NCBI GenBank assembly: GCA_947095585.1
Contig: OX352761.1
Location: 138,166,277-138,230,276, forward strand
DNA: 64,000 nucleotides
Direction: 5' to 3'
DNA from: Nephrocerus scutellatus
Lineage: Eukaryota; Arthropoda; Insecta; Diptera; Pipunculidae
In this document: positions 43,138-55,870 of the stretch, piece by piece
Position numbering within the stretch: position 1 is the stretch's first letter
Layout of the letters: every line of letters begins with the position of its first letter
Notes under the pieces: generated by a model
Told to the model about the DNA's origin: nothing
The model's input: only the letters and a program-made list of their open reading frames with translations
Database searches by the model: none
Made by a program: the position numbers and the translations under genes

Positions 43138-45850
43138 TTACAAATCTAAGAGATGTACCACCTCCATAATGAAGGATAGTACGTGCTTAGTAGCAGAGTT
43201 TCGTAACTCTACCTCCTTAACTAATGTAATGCTGGCCATTCGCAGCCCCAGGACATTTTCCAAGTGGGAGTAAGGGCGACGTTTTTTCCTCCAATTATTA
43301 ATCAGTGCTGTCGAGGTCTCCCAGTTGACTACACGGTAGTGTTCAGATCTTATGAGTGCAGATTCCGAACCAACCCTATCTATTTCATCCGTTCTTGATG
43401 TCCAGGGACCCATTTTAACCTTGTCCTTTTTGGCATGGGATTGCAGTGCATCGTAGTAGCATTTAACTGGCATGGAGTTCAGCCTGGACAACCGTGGGAC
43501 TCATTCCCATTGGTAAAATGTTGGTGTTTGGTCCAAAGACGCCAGCTCCAACTCCAGATTCCATCTTAGACCCATCTGGGAACCCGATCAGATTCCGAAC
43601 CAGCCTAATCTATTTCATCTGTACTTGATAGATCCATTTTAACCCTGTTATGTTTGGTAAGGGATTGCAATGCATCGTAGTAGCATTTGTCTGGAATGGA
43701 ATTCAGCCTGGTAAACCGTGGGACTAATTCCCATTGCTAAAATGTTGGTGTTGGGTCTAAAGACCCCAACTTCAACTCCAGATTCCAACTTAGACCCATC
43801 CGTGCAGCCGACCAGACCTCTAGCGTCCAGTGCCGGAACACCATTTGCACGGCTTAATATTTATACCTCCAATAAACTTCCCTCCAATGCGACCTGACCT
43901 AAATAATGGGGATAGTGCAAAATATGGGAATTGAGTCAAAAATTTTCAGGTGTCCCGCATGGTCACCTGGTTTGTACTTGTATTCTAGCTGCAGCTTAAT
44001 AGCTTATCTAGCGGCCGTCTTCCTTATGAAGATTTGTAGGGGAGAAAGCCCAACGACATGCTCTAATGCTGTACGCATGCCACCCGTGATATCGAGAAAG
44101 GCAATTCTTTGGAGCTTCTGAAGCTTAGTTGCCGTTATAATTGGCCTTACCATTAGTGTATATATCCAGTGTATCATTTTTGGTTTTAAACCCCAAGTTC
44201 TGCCATAAACGTGTCTATTGGCCTACATGGCCATGGACTTGCTATTAGGGTTCCTGTTAAGTCGTTTATCAAGGATGACACATGGATTTTTAGCCTCACT
44301 TGAATAATTTACAAAATTTGATACGATAGGTCCTAGATTGACTAGTCTTCCGTTTGCAAGGATTGATGGATAGTCCTTCGCTGCTGTACCATACTAAAAC
44401 GTGAAGTAAAGCACCTTGCATTACACTAGAGATGGTCGTGCAGTGTTTATCACTTATAAGTCATAATAAGTCAGTCAATAGGTCGCAGAGTCATCTGCAT
44501 AACCAATGGCGATGTAGCCTGATCTACGTAAATCGACTAGAAGACTAACTTGTGACCACAGAAGGGGAGAAAGGACTCCTCCTTGAGGTCAACCCTTAAC
44601 TGCGGTCATCGACACAGACACCTTTCCTAAGGAGGAAGTAATATCTCGACTTACAAGCATGGTCCTTATCTATTGGTTCGAATATGCCCACAATATCAAG
44701 GAATGCACACAGAGCTTTTTCCTCGGAATGAAAAGCTTCTTCTTTCTTCTATATTGTAGCTGGCTCTAAATAAAGCAATTTTACCTGGCAAGATGAGTTC
44801 GATTGCTCTCTGTAAGACCGCTTGAAAGATACCATTACCACCGAGGGCTTTGAATGAGTCTCACGGCCCATTTATTTGCTCTACTACCAATGCAGACTCT
44901 ATGGTCAGATACGTTCGGTCTTTCTTAGTTAACCTACACATTTGTATAATCTTTAACGAGATCCTTATGGTTTCGTGCAGCTACTGGCATATCAGCACAG
45001 TTTTCGCATCATTTCCTACTTTTAGCATGTTTAGATCATCTCAATTCTGAGTTGTACTCTGTAAGAATGAATCTATATTCTTCTTAACTCTTCGTGCGCT
45101 TAGCAGAGTTAAACAGTTTTTTAACTTTCTTCCCATGTTTGGCCAGCTGGTCATTCCACAAGGGAACGTTACACAGACTGGTTTTGCGGACACAGCTGTC
45201 TTGAGAGGAAGTAAGCCACACATCATTTAATAGGTATGCTGCTTCATCCAGGTCTCCTATGGACTATATAGCATATCTAATATAGATATGACAAGACCCC
45301 AATACAGATTTCAAAAAAGCATTTGCCATTTTGCAGGGAATATCAAACCTGATGTGCTGAAGTGTTAGGTCAAGTAACTCCTCGCGAATCGCATTAATGA
45401 AGGTAGATTAAGACCCATTTACTGATAAGATATTCTAAAAGACACTTACCCCTTGTATTGATGCCACTACTGCCCCAGACTTGGGGATTTTAGGCAAATA
45501 AGCAACTCGAAGCCGTCTATGAAATGGCATTACACTATACAATAAATTAGTTGCTTGTTACGGGTTTTATGCTAAAGTGCGGTCGTTGCCAACATTTGTT
45601 CTTCAATGATACGGGCAACGCAGTCACAATCGGTGAAGATCGCTATCTATCTCCAGAAATAGACCGGTTAATTGGGTCTCGTTTGTGTGTTTGACACCTC
45701 TAGACTTTTTTGAAGCTATGTTAAGTCCGCGGTCTATGCCACTAAGCTAGAGACTTCAGACGGACCTCATGAACAACATCGAATGTGAAATTGCCGGCAT
45801 ATCGCACGGGCTTCTTCTGGATAATCTTATTTATCTCGATTTCAGCCCAT
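43138..45850 (-). mobile_element. LINE family C (LOA/R1-like) with RT and RNase H, decayed
   Basis: Minus strand from the 5' side: a WWNDQLAKHGKKVKKLFNSA-like linker with SAKRTKK... (45226-45041), typical of LOA/R1/I-group ORF2; RT box PQGGVLSPLLW (about 44590); catalytic GYADDS (YADD 44490-44501); and an RNase H start (DGSKMESGVGAGVFGPNTNI, about 43575-43520) with VVQAELHA. The 5' part to 45850 is probably ORF2 or ORF1 but not assignable. The RNase H segment is tandemly duplicated (43361-43590 and 43591-43815). Stops and frameshifts are everywhere. Antisense in intron 7. Confidence 0.78.
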
Positions 45851-46274
45851 TCACTCCTGCAAGCGTTTCCGAGGAGGACATTTGATCCTATGTTTAAAAA
45901 CTAATGGCATCGATTGTACTTTAACTCCTCCTTTTTTTATATCTCAAACAAATTAATTAAAACACATAAATATTCCGTTCATGTTATTGAATACGGCACG
46001 CTAATAATTGTTGTGTCTTATATATTTGGTATTGGATTTAATAAAACAAACACAGGCTACAAAAATCTTTTCACTAAATCAAAATCTTCCCGACTATTAA
46101 CATTAGACTTAATGTTAAAAAATAACTGAGTCTATCTCAAATTATTCAATATAAATATTATCGGCCGCTAGAGGTGTATAACAGTTTTTGTGGTGTGATT
46201 TGCTTTTTATGTATATTTCCTTCAAATAAAAAAGTTGAAAGAGTTTAACTTTTATTTCCATTTGCTAATTTCAG

Positions 46275-46477
46275 GGTTAACATGGTCACAATGCGAAGAC
46301 ACATTCACCCTACATGCCCTGCCAACAACGCACTGTACAAACCTTGTCGACACATCCTATACCGGTGCTATTTATCATACTGACATTGGTGGTTTTGATT
46401 TTCACTCAACGGGTGTAGAGGATCTTGGCGGCGAAGACTTCGACTACGCCATGGACTGTGGAGATTTTATTTTCTAA
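46275..46477 (+). CDS. PH-domain protein, last coding exon (stop codon)
   Basis: Acceptor 'ccatttgctaatttcag'. Two bases complete Gly292, then 66 codons and TAA (46475-46477). Encodes LTWSQCEDTFTLHALPTTHC, then NLVDTSYTGAIYHTDIGGFD, then FHSTGVEDLGGEDFDYAMDC and GDFIF. The end is acidic and rich in Gly, Asp and Phe with no charge-neutralising basic residues. Composition changes sharply to AT-rich right after the stop, supporting a real terminus. Together with exon 7 it makes a Trp-rich then acidic tail of unknown role. AATAAA signals at 47312 and 47374 are possible polyadenylation sites. Confidence 0.85.
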
Positions 46478-47589
46478 AGTGGAACAAAACAAAATATAAT
46501 AACGAATCATGTTTTCTGTATTGTATTCGCTATTGAATATACACATATACTCGTAATATGTAAGTAATTATGAAAGCATCAAAAACCGTCGTATTCAAAA
46601 TAATAGCGTTCAGACAAGTACAAGAGACAAAAATAGCGTTTCAGAATAATGTTAACAGTTTTGACGTCATACACAAATTTCAATTGAAAAAGAAGCCAAA
46701 TTTTGGAAAAATTATGACGATAATAATTTATTTAAAAATATATCGCAACATTATTGCCAAAATTTGTTACTATAGAACAAACAATTTAAGAAGGAAAAAA
46801 CACACATTCCGCCGCAGCCTATCGTTATTCTGATTATCTTTTTCAAGCGATTTGTCTTCATTACCGGAATTTTGTATTTATTTATCCTATGTCCCGCTTA
46901 TAAGCTGAATGTTAATACGAAGATAAAATGCGATAATAGCCCCTGATTCTTTCGCAAAGTTTAATCATTTTTACAATACGAATATGCATACATACATATA
47001 TGTATAGTGTGTTTTTGTCACTTCCGTTTGTCATTTTTTCCGCTTGTATACTGCCGCACATCCATCGCAATATGGAATCATGGAATATTATTGCTTGATA
47101 GCTAAGTCTCTTGGTGTTTTGTCACTATGATGCCGCCTCGACAATAATGCTGCTCGTATGTATAAAAAAGAACATTTCTTATTTATATTTTGCCGAAAAT
47201 GGGGGACAAAAGAGAGATAAATACCCTTAAGAAAATTGTGATAACCCCATGAGTAGCGAATAATTTACAAAATGAAAGTAGAAAAATTCTGAATACTCGA
47301 ATTAAAAAAGAAATAAAAACCTTTATGTGAAAGAACATCCCAAAAAAATTCCATTCGCCATTTATTGAAGCGAAATAAATTCGCTTTGTACGTATACACA
47401 AATGCTCTGGAATATACCACAGAATATACCCAATAAGCAATTCGAACAAAATATTTACTCATCTTTTAATCGTCGATTTTGAAAACAAAAACCAACTTAT
47501 CCAACGTACCATCCAAAATTCATCAGCCCTAAAGAAAAATTTGGAAAAATAACGTTAGGAGCAATACACATTATAATTTTAGAAGAACG
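46478..47589 (+). other. Probable 3' UTR and flank of the PH-domain gene
   Basis: AT-rich with no ORF of interest. Two AATAAA hexamers (47312-47317 and 47374-47379) precede the first downstream LINE fragment. The true 3' end cannot be fixed from sequence alone. Confidence 0.4.
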
Positions 47590-48185
47590 TCCCATCCTAG
47601 CTTTTTGCAAAAAATCTCTTCACGGTTTCCAATTTCCAACCGATATCAACCAACACATTCCTTTCATCGTTGGTTTCTGTATGCACCAAAGTCTTGGATC
47701 CATATGTAAGTCTGGTATGACCATTTTGTTTTATACACCAGCACCTTGGAGATTTCATTGTTAAATTGCTGGATTTGAAGAGTCTTGTCAGACTGAAGTA
47801 GAGGCTATGTTGGCTTTAAGCAACCATGCGCGCATTTTGTTATCGGCTGCTACAATTGACCTGAGATAGTTAAAAAATTGCATTACCTCACTGTGTTAAT
47901 TTAGCACAAATGTTGGATCTTTTGCTCGAAGACGTGGCCACCATGAACTCACATTCAGTCCCAGATTTCGTGCTTCCCGTTCGATCTGGATAAAAACTTC
48001 TTGTACAGTTTTTGGGTTTCTACCAAATATAATGTCAATATAACTGCGTAAGTCAGTAACTCGATGGCCTTATAGAGGAGTTGTTTAAACAGAGTTTCCG
48101 TTCACTTTCACCAACGCCCAGGTTTGAGAGATTGCAGGTCAATCCTTCCCTCTAAAATCGTTTATTGGTGGATCATCCAAGCAAA
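47590..48185 (-). mobile_element. LINE family A (RTE-like) fragment with large internal deletion
   Basis: The 3' region matches 33520-34340 in order ('gcaaaaaatctct', 'tcttggatccatatgtaag', 'cagtcccagatttcgtgc'). The sequence then jumps at about 48165 to 'attggtggatcatccaa', which in the copy at 13128 lies before RT motif 1 (13587). Most of RT is missing. Confidence 0.7.
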
Positions 48186-49739
48186 AAATACACCAAACAT
48201 TAAAAAGTATTGTAAACTGCGCTAGCGATTTATTTAAATTACAAAAAAATTCGTAGCAACAAGGTAACAGTTCAGAGATAACGACAAACAAACAAAACAA
48301 GCGCATAAATACAAACAAATCGCACAGGAAAATATAACAAGAAACGTAACGTGAGTTACGTGTAAGAATTAGTTTCAGTAAATCTGTGTCCCACACGCTC
48401 ACACATTGCTCACCAAAGTAATATTACTCACCGAGATTCGAAAAGTATCGATTTTGTTTTTATTTTTGTATTTGTATTGAATTGACAAGCACATTTTTGG
48501 ATAAACAACAAACTACAAAAACATCTCAAGAGGATAAAAGCTGAAAAAAAATAATATATTTTTGAAAAATAAAAGAAAAAGAACTTTAGTCGGTAGGATT
48601 TTTTAAATGTGATGTTAGTTGTACTAAGAATATTAAATTAATGTGTATTTACAATAAAAACAAAAACAAACCAACTATCGTTAATCAGACAACATGACGA
48701 TGCAAGGTTAAAAGAGCCATTTTTATTTTTATGTAATCAAAGCAAAATATATAAACGAAAATATATTTTTAGTACTTACAGTATCTAGATGCAACCATTA
48801 AAATTAAGAAATATAATAGGTATATAGCAATTGTTTTTTTATAAGAGTATGGGTAATTAATCAATAGGCGCCAGTGTCCAGCTGTGAATGATAATGAATG
48901 AAGTAATGTAATTATGTAATTTAACGGGATTTTTTACTGTATTCGAAATCGCCATATTCTCGTTTATATATGCATTCAAATGGGGAAAGATTGCAATTTT
49001 TTACTGTGTCAGAATTGAAGTGTCGATCGGGTATCAGGTATCAGTTGCGTCGTCCGCCGTGTCCATCAAATTTGCTGCCTCAGTGGCGGCGTAGACAGGT
49101 GACGATATGTTTATTATCCACTAGCGCCCAATTGATTTCCTTTAAATATTACGTTGAAGTGCTTGGCGATTACATCTTGAAATCGAACCATTTGTGTCGA
49201 GTCGTAGCCATACCACATGATTAGCCAGACATCTGCCTGTCAGTAAACCGAACCGATCAGCATTCCGACACTGACATTGATAACATTAGACACATTGTAT
49301 GAGTTTGCGTGTTTTTCTATTTGTTTTACTATATAGAGTTTGTATTCGGATGACTTGCCAGCAGCTTTAACCACCTTGACACCTGATTCTACTAAACCTA
49401 TATACGAGTTACCAATGGTAACTAATATAAAAGAAATTTTGTTAAGTACACGATTTACAGCAAAATGAGAGTACGTGCTATATTTTTGCCCCTTTTTTTT
49501 TTTCTTTTGTCCGAACACTATGGAACTAATTTCCTGTACGGAACGAAAAATGCATCAAATTAAATACTACCTAGATATCGAAACGTAATGTGTCTTTGTC
49601 TTTACTTATACTATACCTATATGTCTTAGGCATATGGAGCGATGCTATGTTCACAAATTTATTTTCTATATTTATAAGCCATGTTTTGTCGAGCCATGTT
49701 TTATCGAGTTAAGTATAACTAAAGAAGTCCTATACATCA
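48186..49739. other. Downstream flank; weak minus-strand coding-like stretch at 49100-49500
   Basis: Mostly AT-rich. On the minus strand 49518-49240 encodes a lysine/valine-rich frame (HFAVNRVLNKISFILVTIGN, KSSEYKLYIVKQIEKHANSY). At about 49218-49095 another frame after 'tactgacag' reads ADVWLIMWYGYDSTQMVRFQ, then DVIAKHFNVIFKGNQLGASG and a stop. Neither is recognised. They may be fragments of an old element or an unlisted gene. Confidence 0.25.
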
Positions 49740-51355
49740 TCATCATATTTGTCTCAACGACCGGGGTCCGGTCCTGGCCTCCCGCAAAGTCTCTCCGGTC
49801 TCGATTTTGAGCTGATGTCGTCCAGTTTTGCATACCTAAACTTTGGGCGTCCAGGATTGGCCGGCCTCGCTGTCGGTTTCATAAATCCTAACGCAAAGGA
49901 CTTTCCAAGCAGTATCCTTAATTGTCTTAATTTTCTTCACAATGTCGACATCGCGATAACGCTCGTAGATCTCAATATTATAGAGTCATCCTTCCTCAGA
50001 TACGGGGCCAACAATTCTCGTAAGACTTTTCTCTTGATCGCGGCTAAGAGTTTAGAGTGCTTTTTGCTAAGCTCCCAAGTCTCGGATCCATATGTAAGTA
50101 CTAGTATGACCATTGTCTTTTATTCCAGCAGCTTGGATGTTATGGGTAAGTTCCTGGACTTGAAGAGTCTTGACAGAATATAGTAGGCTTTGTTGACTTT
50201 AGGCAATCGTGTGCGTATTTTTGGTTCCAAGCTGTTATCGGCTGCTAGAGTTGATCCGAGATAGTTAAAGGATTGCACTACTTCAAATCCGCGCTCCACA
50301 ATTTTAATTGCGGGACCAACGTTGGATCTTCTACTTGCAGACGTGGCCACCATGTACTTTGTTTAGCTCTCATTTATCTGCAGCCCCAGATTTCGTGCCG
50401 CCTGCTCTATCTGGGTGAAAGCTTCCTGTACTGCTCTTGGGTTTCTACCAAAGATGTCAATATCGTCTGCGTAAGCCAGTATCTAAATAGGTAGTCCTTA
50501 TAGGACGTCAAAGTCTCAAATCACTTTTTCCAACGCCACGTAGAAGAAGACGTAAGCCAGTCCCCTTGTCGAAGCCTGTTATAGACGTTGAATGGTCTTC
50601 ATAGTGATCCAGATATTTGTACTTGGCTTATAACATTGGTCATGGTCAACTTGCATAGTCGTTTCGTATTTTGGGTGCCGAATTCTCTCATGGCTTTTTA
50701 AAGCTCTACCCTGGCTAGGCTATTATAGGCGGCTTTAAAGTCTATAACATGATGGTGTAGTGAGTTTTGAAACACTAGACATTTTTTCATCACCTGCCTA
50801 AGGATGTAAACCTGATCAGTTGTTGATTTGCCTGGGATAAGCCACACTGGTATGGACCAATGATGACTATGAGCGTATGGAGCTATCCTGTCCTTAATTT
50901 AATAATTGCTGCATGTTGTGATATCTACCTTTTTATGTATGGGGCACAGGATGCCTTTTCCCCAGTCTTCTGGCATCGCTTCTTCTTCCCATACTTGCAC
51001 TATTAGTCTAAGAATTGCTTGGAGTATTGTGGGGTCTCCTATTTAAATCAGTTCCGCTGGGATGCCATCTGATTCCGGGGCCTTATTATTAATTTTGAGC
51101 TCGATTTATAGCTCTGCTAACTTCGTCTATGCTTGGTGGTGGCAGCAAAGTGCGGTCTTCGGTCATTTGTGTAGCTGGCTATTTAGCATCTCATGAAAGT
51201 GCTTTGCAGCATGTGTAACGCGGTATTTATTTCGTTACACCGCGGTTCTGAATTCTTCTTTTTCATTTAGGGAATCCTCTGTAGGAGCGTGAAGGTTTAT
51301 AAGGCTTTTGTTTTTAAAACTGACCCGCACGCGTAGTGTGCATAGCCGTAATAAA
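49740..51355 (-). mobile_element. LINE family A (RTE-like) copy keeping the RT palm
   Basis: From 51355 down the minus strand: linker ('ttcttctttttcatttaggg', tail of the endonuclease/linker block), RT motif 1 region (about 50930-50880), a palm segment VIDFKAAYNSLARVEL-like (about 50745-50700) absent from the copies at 13128 and 33485, catalytic YADD (50462-50473), and the YGSETWELSKKHS block (about 50100-50060) to the 3' end near 49745. Broken by frameshifts. Lies downstream of the PH-domain gene, antisense to it. Confidence 0.82.
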
Positions 51356-51359
51356 AAAT

Positions 51360-54300
51360 GTTTCATTTGGACTTGTGTACATAGTGCGTGTTATTATGTT
51401 ATTAAAATAAATAAATAAAAGTCAATCCCATATAAGTGGTAACATTTTTTTGGACACTCCTGTATGAACATATATTTGACTATATTAGATGATAGAACGT
51501 AACCAAAAAGGACAACTAAAAGAGAATGATATCATCTAAAATAATTAACTGATTACTAAAGCGTGTTTTGTGTTTTTATAAATTACTCTGGTCAGTGGCT
51601 TTTAGTGCTTTTAACAGACCGTTATGGTACACGGCATATGTAGCTTCTCGCAACCATTTTTGTTGTGCGTGTCATGTTTTTGCACACAAAAAGAATAGCT
51701 AATCAATATTGTACTTAAGTGCCTAGATAATTTCAGGATTGTCAGCGTAACATTGACCATAAACGGCATCACACAATTTCAACGGAGTCAAAGCCAAGCA
51801 ACATCGCCAAAACGTCTAATTACGCGATTTTGAATTTAGTGCGCAAAAAAACCAATTGCACTGTTCGTCCAAGTTTAATTACCCAATATCTTGCTATCCT
51901 ACGCTAGCTGTTGAAGCCGATGTATCAAAATCCTCAAAGAAAATATAGGTAAATAGTCTCGCCATTCCAAAAACCACACCAAACAGTAGCACGCTCAGGA
52001 TGCATCTCTCTATGACTAATGGTTGGTTTTTCGAGCTCCAAATACGATGTCAATTTCTAGCTGCTCTAAAATCTAAGTGGAAAAGATGCTCACTTTTCTT
52101 AAATGCGTAAGTTGGACCCTGTAAGCAGAATCTTTTTAATGCTAGTACTGCTATATTCAGTTGTTGAGATCTGAGGAGGTTCCCAACAACAACACTTATT
52201 AAAAACGAAGCTAACCGATTACAAATCCTGAATTACCTACTACTGATAACAGCTTTAAAGTTGAGTGGGGCGCAAATGTGTTTGTGTCCAACTTTCCATG
52301 GTAATTGACATAAATGACGTGGTAATAATTATGATTATCAGAATTATGATACTCTGATGACAGCCACAAATATGGTATTCGCTCAATTTCATTTTTATCA
52401 CATTATCGTTCAAAGTAAGGTTTGTTGGAAGATATATAGCATATATATATAGCAAATTGTCAATAATATGATACAGAAGAGTAAGTAGCTGAGATAGCCA
52501 CAGAAAAACGACGTCTGATACGATTTTACGATACGTTAAATTATTTCCCATTGTTCGGCTAAAATTAAATTGCAACAATAACTTATTGTTATTGATACTG
52601 AAACTAGACTGTCAATGGCAATTATTATTTAGCCTGTGGTGGGCTGGCGCATTGTGGTTTGGAAGACGAGTAGCAACCCAACGGAATCTTTATAGCTTCA
52701 TGAGCGTCTGAGTTTCAATCTAAAAATCCTCGACACGAATTCTAACACAGTTAATAGCTTGAAAAAGTTTGCGACTTGAAAATACCCATCCGGCTCTTTG
52801 TACATGAAATTATGTATCTGTATCGCGCAAAGCCATACACACCTTCTAACGTTTAAGACATTTACTGATTTATATATAATAGATTATATACTCATACTTA
52901 TAAACGACTACATAGAAACAAATTATATGAACTTAAGTTTCTGTTTCGTTTTTCTTTTTCAAAACGAATCGAAGACATATTTTTGCATAGAAAATGTGTC
53001 TTCTCTGATTCTCAACGTAAGATGAAAACACCAAATATAGTTTTTAAATGACTATTGACGAATATTGGCGAAAGCAAAAAAATTTTAAACTGAAATATTC
53101 TATAGTCAAATTATAGGTCGTACATTATCTGTACATACCTAGGTATTGCCACCCATTAAGTAATATAACTTGTGTACTAAGAAAAAAAAGCATTGCTTTA
53201 CCTGCTAAAACTACGTGTTATGTGCTTTTTTTTCAATTAAATTATATTATTATTTCATTAAGTCAAGTTAAGTCAAGGAATGGGAAATGTTATTTGTAAC
53301 AAATGGTTTATTTAAGTATTGGATATATTGAATATTTTATCGCAATCGTTTTCTTTTTTGCTGCTCTCTTATATTTTCGTTTCTAAACTTTATTTGTATT
53401 TAAAAGCCAACATATGTGCCAAATATCGCAAGAATTGCGAAATATAGCTGAATCCCACAAAGAAAAAGACAACAGATGTGTACCTACAACATAAATAGAA
53501 ATCTACTCGTATAATATATTATAATATTACTAGAAACTAAAAAATTAATTAATAAAATCCACAAGAGAAATAGTAACTTTTAATTTAAGTTCAACGCACT
53601 GAAAGAAAATTAAACCACCCTCTCAATATAATCTATATTTTTGTAGAAGAAAATAAGAAAAGAAAAAACTACGTAAAAGTACATAACATCCATTACATAA
53701 TGTGGAAAAAATGGTAAAGCATAATTCTACATACTACGAATTACTTAATCATATAGAATGATTTTAGAGGAAACCCCTAATAAACTTACAATTATTGTAC
53801 TGATGAACCGAATTAAATAAACTATGTACTGTTGTTTAAGCTATTTAGATGACCAAGCAGAGCAGCAGAACAAAAATTATAAAAAAAAACGTTTTTATAG
53901 AAAAACTCCATTAATATTACCTACGTAACATTACCATAAGTGTTTAATATCGACGCAAAGAATTCACTGCGAAAAATTGTAACAAGAATCAGAAACAACA
54001 ACAACATAAGATTAGCTAATAAGTAATTGAAAAAAATGTTTAACTACCATACGTACAACGGTACATACAGATAAAATATTAGAAATCGTCTGAAAAAATT
54101 TATGTATTTTCATTGTCAATTAATGTTTTAAACTGGCAACAACAAAAAAGAAAATCTTAATGTTAAATTTTAGACAAATCGGCCGTTATATTTAACAACA
54201 AAAACGCGAAAATTTAGTGAAATTAAGGTAATGCTATGAAACAGAGGTAAATACATATTCGTAACGCAACTTCACTAGTAGTAGTAAACAAATTAAATAG

Positions 54301-55823
54301 AACTGATAACGTAAATAACAAATTTTTAATTTAAGCAAAACGTCTAAATTGATATTGGATATTATTGCCAGTTATTATACACGCTCACATTTATTGTATC
54401 TATGTGTCAGAGGGTGATATCATCCGCATGTGTGTTATGTAAGTATTTAAAAAAGGTAAACTATCTCAAATTAACTTACGACACATACAAAATTGGTATA
54501 TGTGGAATGCTCAGATGAAGATTTGATACAAAAATAAAATAAAAATGAGTGTAAAATCATCGCAACGCGGTCTTTCAAGAAGACAAAATTAAAAATTTTA
54601 AATGTCCTGACCAAAAGAGTTGCTATAAACAAATCAAAATTATTGTATATTGAAAACCAAAATTTACCGAATGTGGTGCGAAACGAGCTCTACAAAAGTG
54701 TACTCGACGATAACTGCATTTTAACCTAACCCAATAAAACTAAACAGAAACGATTATAGATACTTTATATTTCTCTTAAGAAAATAATCAATACAAACCA
54801 AGAAGTTTTTTTAAATTTTCTGTACATTTAACAATAAAAGTAAAATTCCTTTCTGAGATAACTAAAGGTAACTGGGCCGAACAATATATACCCTGTTCCA
54901 AGAATGTTTGTTTGCTTAAAAGTGTAAAGGTCCCAGTTCAGACATTAATTGTATATTGTATATGTTTATAGGAGCTACTAAAGTGTAAGTAAACACTTTC
55001 AGCGACGTTAAGAATGCTTAATTTTGAATTTGACAAATGTGGAGAACTTCTTGATCACAATGCTGGTTTCTGTGGTCAAAACAACACTCCCATAAATATT
55101 AATAATAATACTTTAGTGCAGACAGTTACGGCCATATTATTCACTCGGTTAAAAAACGTGGTTTGAAGGCTTTTAAACCAAAAAAAAAACTAGAATAAAC
55201 CACCCGATTTCAAGCCAGAGAATTTTAAATCATATCCATATTGTTCACTACTTTTCTGGTTTCAATCTGTTTTTTTTTGTCTATTTCGCTATTGGTTTAT
55301 TTTCTAAACCAGTTTAGCGGCCATAAAATGTCAAATTTTTTCGGCCTTTGACAAAATTCACCGAAAATAAATCTTAAGTTTTTTGCATTTGCATTTTTTG
55401 CGTATAACATTTGGATCCACACGTTTTTAGACGAAAAGGCTTACCAAATTTATATAATGGATTCGGATTTATATAATGGAGATTTCGTTTTGCAGACGAT
55501 TTGAGCGAGTCGCGCAATGTGTGGATGATAGTTTACACCAGTTTGACCAAATCGGGATGAAATCCCGACATTATCCAAATTAATAAATAAGACTTCTCGA
55601 CTAAAACAACAATGATGATTAATTGTTAGGGCCAAAACTTTACGGTGGCTTAAAATTAGTATTTCACGCCTACAGACGTTAATTCGCTCTAATGTGATAC
55701 AACTACTGTCAAGTCTGGTTAGGTTTGAAGTACAACATAGAAAGATCACAGAAGAAAATAAAATCAAAATATTAATATTTTCTGATTATGATTGTTTTAT
55801 GGGTATTTCTACCAGCGAGCGGT
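51360..55823. other. AT-rich region without recognisable gene
   Basis: Extremely AT-rich, especially 53000-54900. Only short hydrophobic or lysine-rich ORFs of the kind produced by AT bias are present. A 19-base tandem duplication of 'atttatataatgga' plus 'ttcgg' lies at 55448-55480. Confidence 0.45.
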
Positions 55824-55870
55824 GCGGAATGCAACTAGCTATTGCACTTGAATAGCCAGTTGCATTCTGC
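55824..55870. repeat. Short perfect-type hairpin (20-bp stem, 7-nt loop)
   Basis: Left arm GCGGAATGCAACTAGCTATT (55824-55843), loop GCACTTG, right arm AATAGCCAGTTGCATTCTGC (55851-55870). The arms pair over 20 positions with one A-C mismatch and one G-U pair. The stem does not extend into the flanks. Too short for a standard miRNA precursor. It could be a protein-binding or attenuating structure or an inverted-repeat relic. Confidence 0.6.

Noticed and set aside
49740..50183. 144-codon plus-strand ORF (SQRPGSGPGLPQSLSG...)
   Set aside because: Antisense shadow of the LINE A 3' coding region.
52255..52578. 107-codon minus-strand hydrophobic ORF
   Set aside because: Poly-Ile run from an ATT repeat and no recognisable domain.
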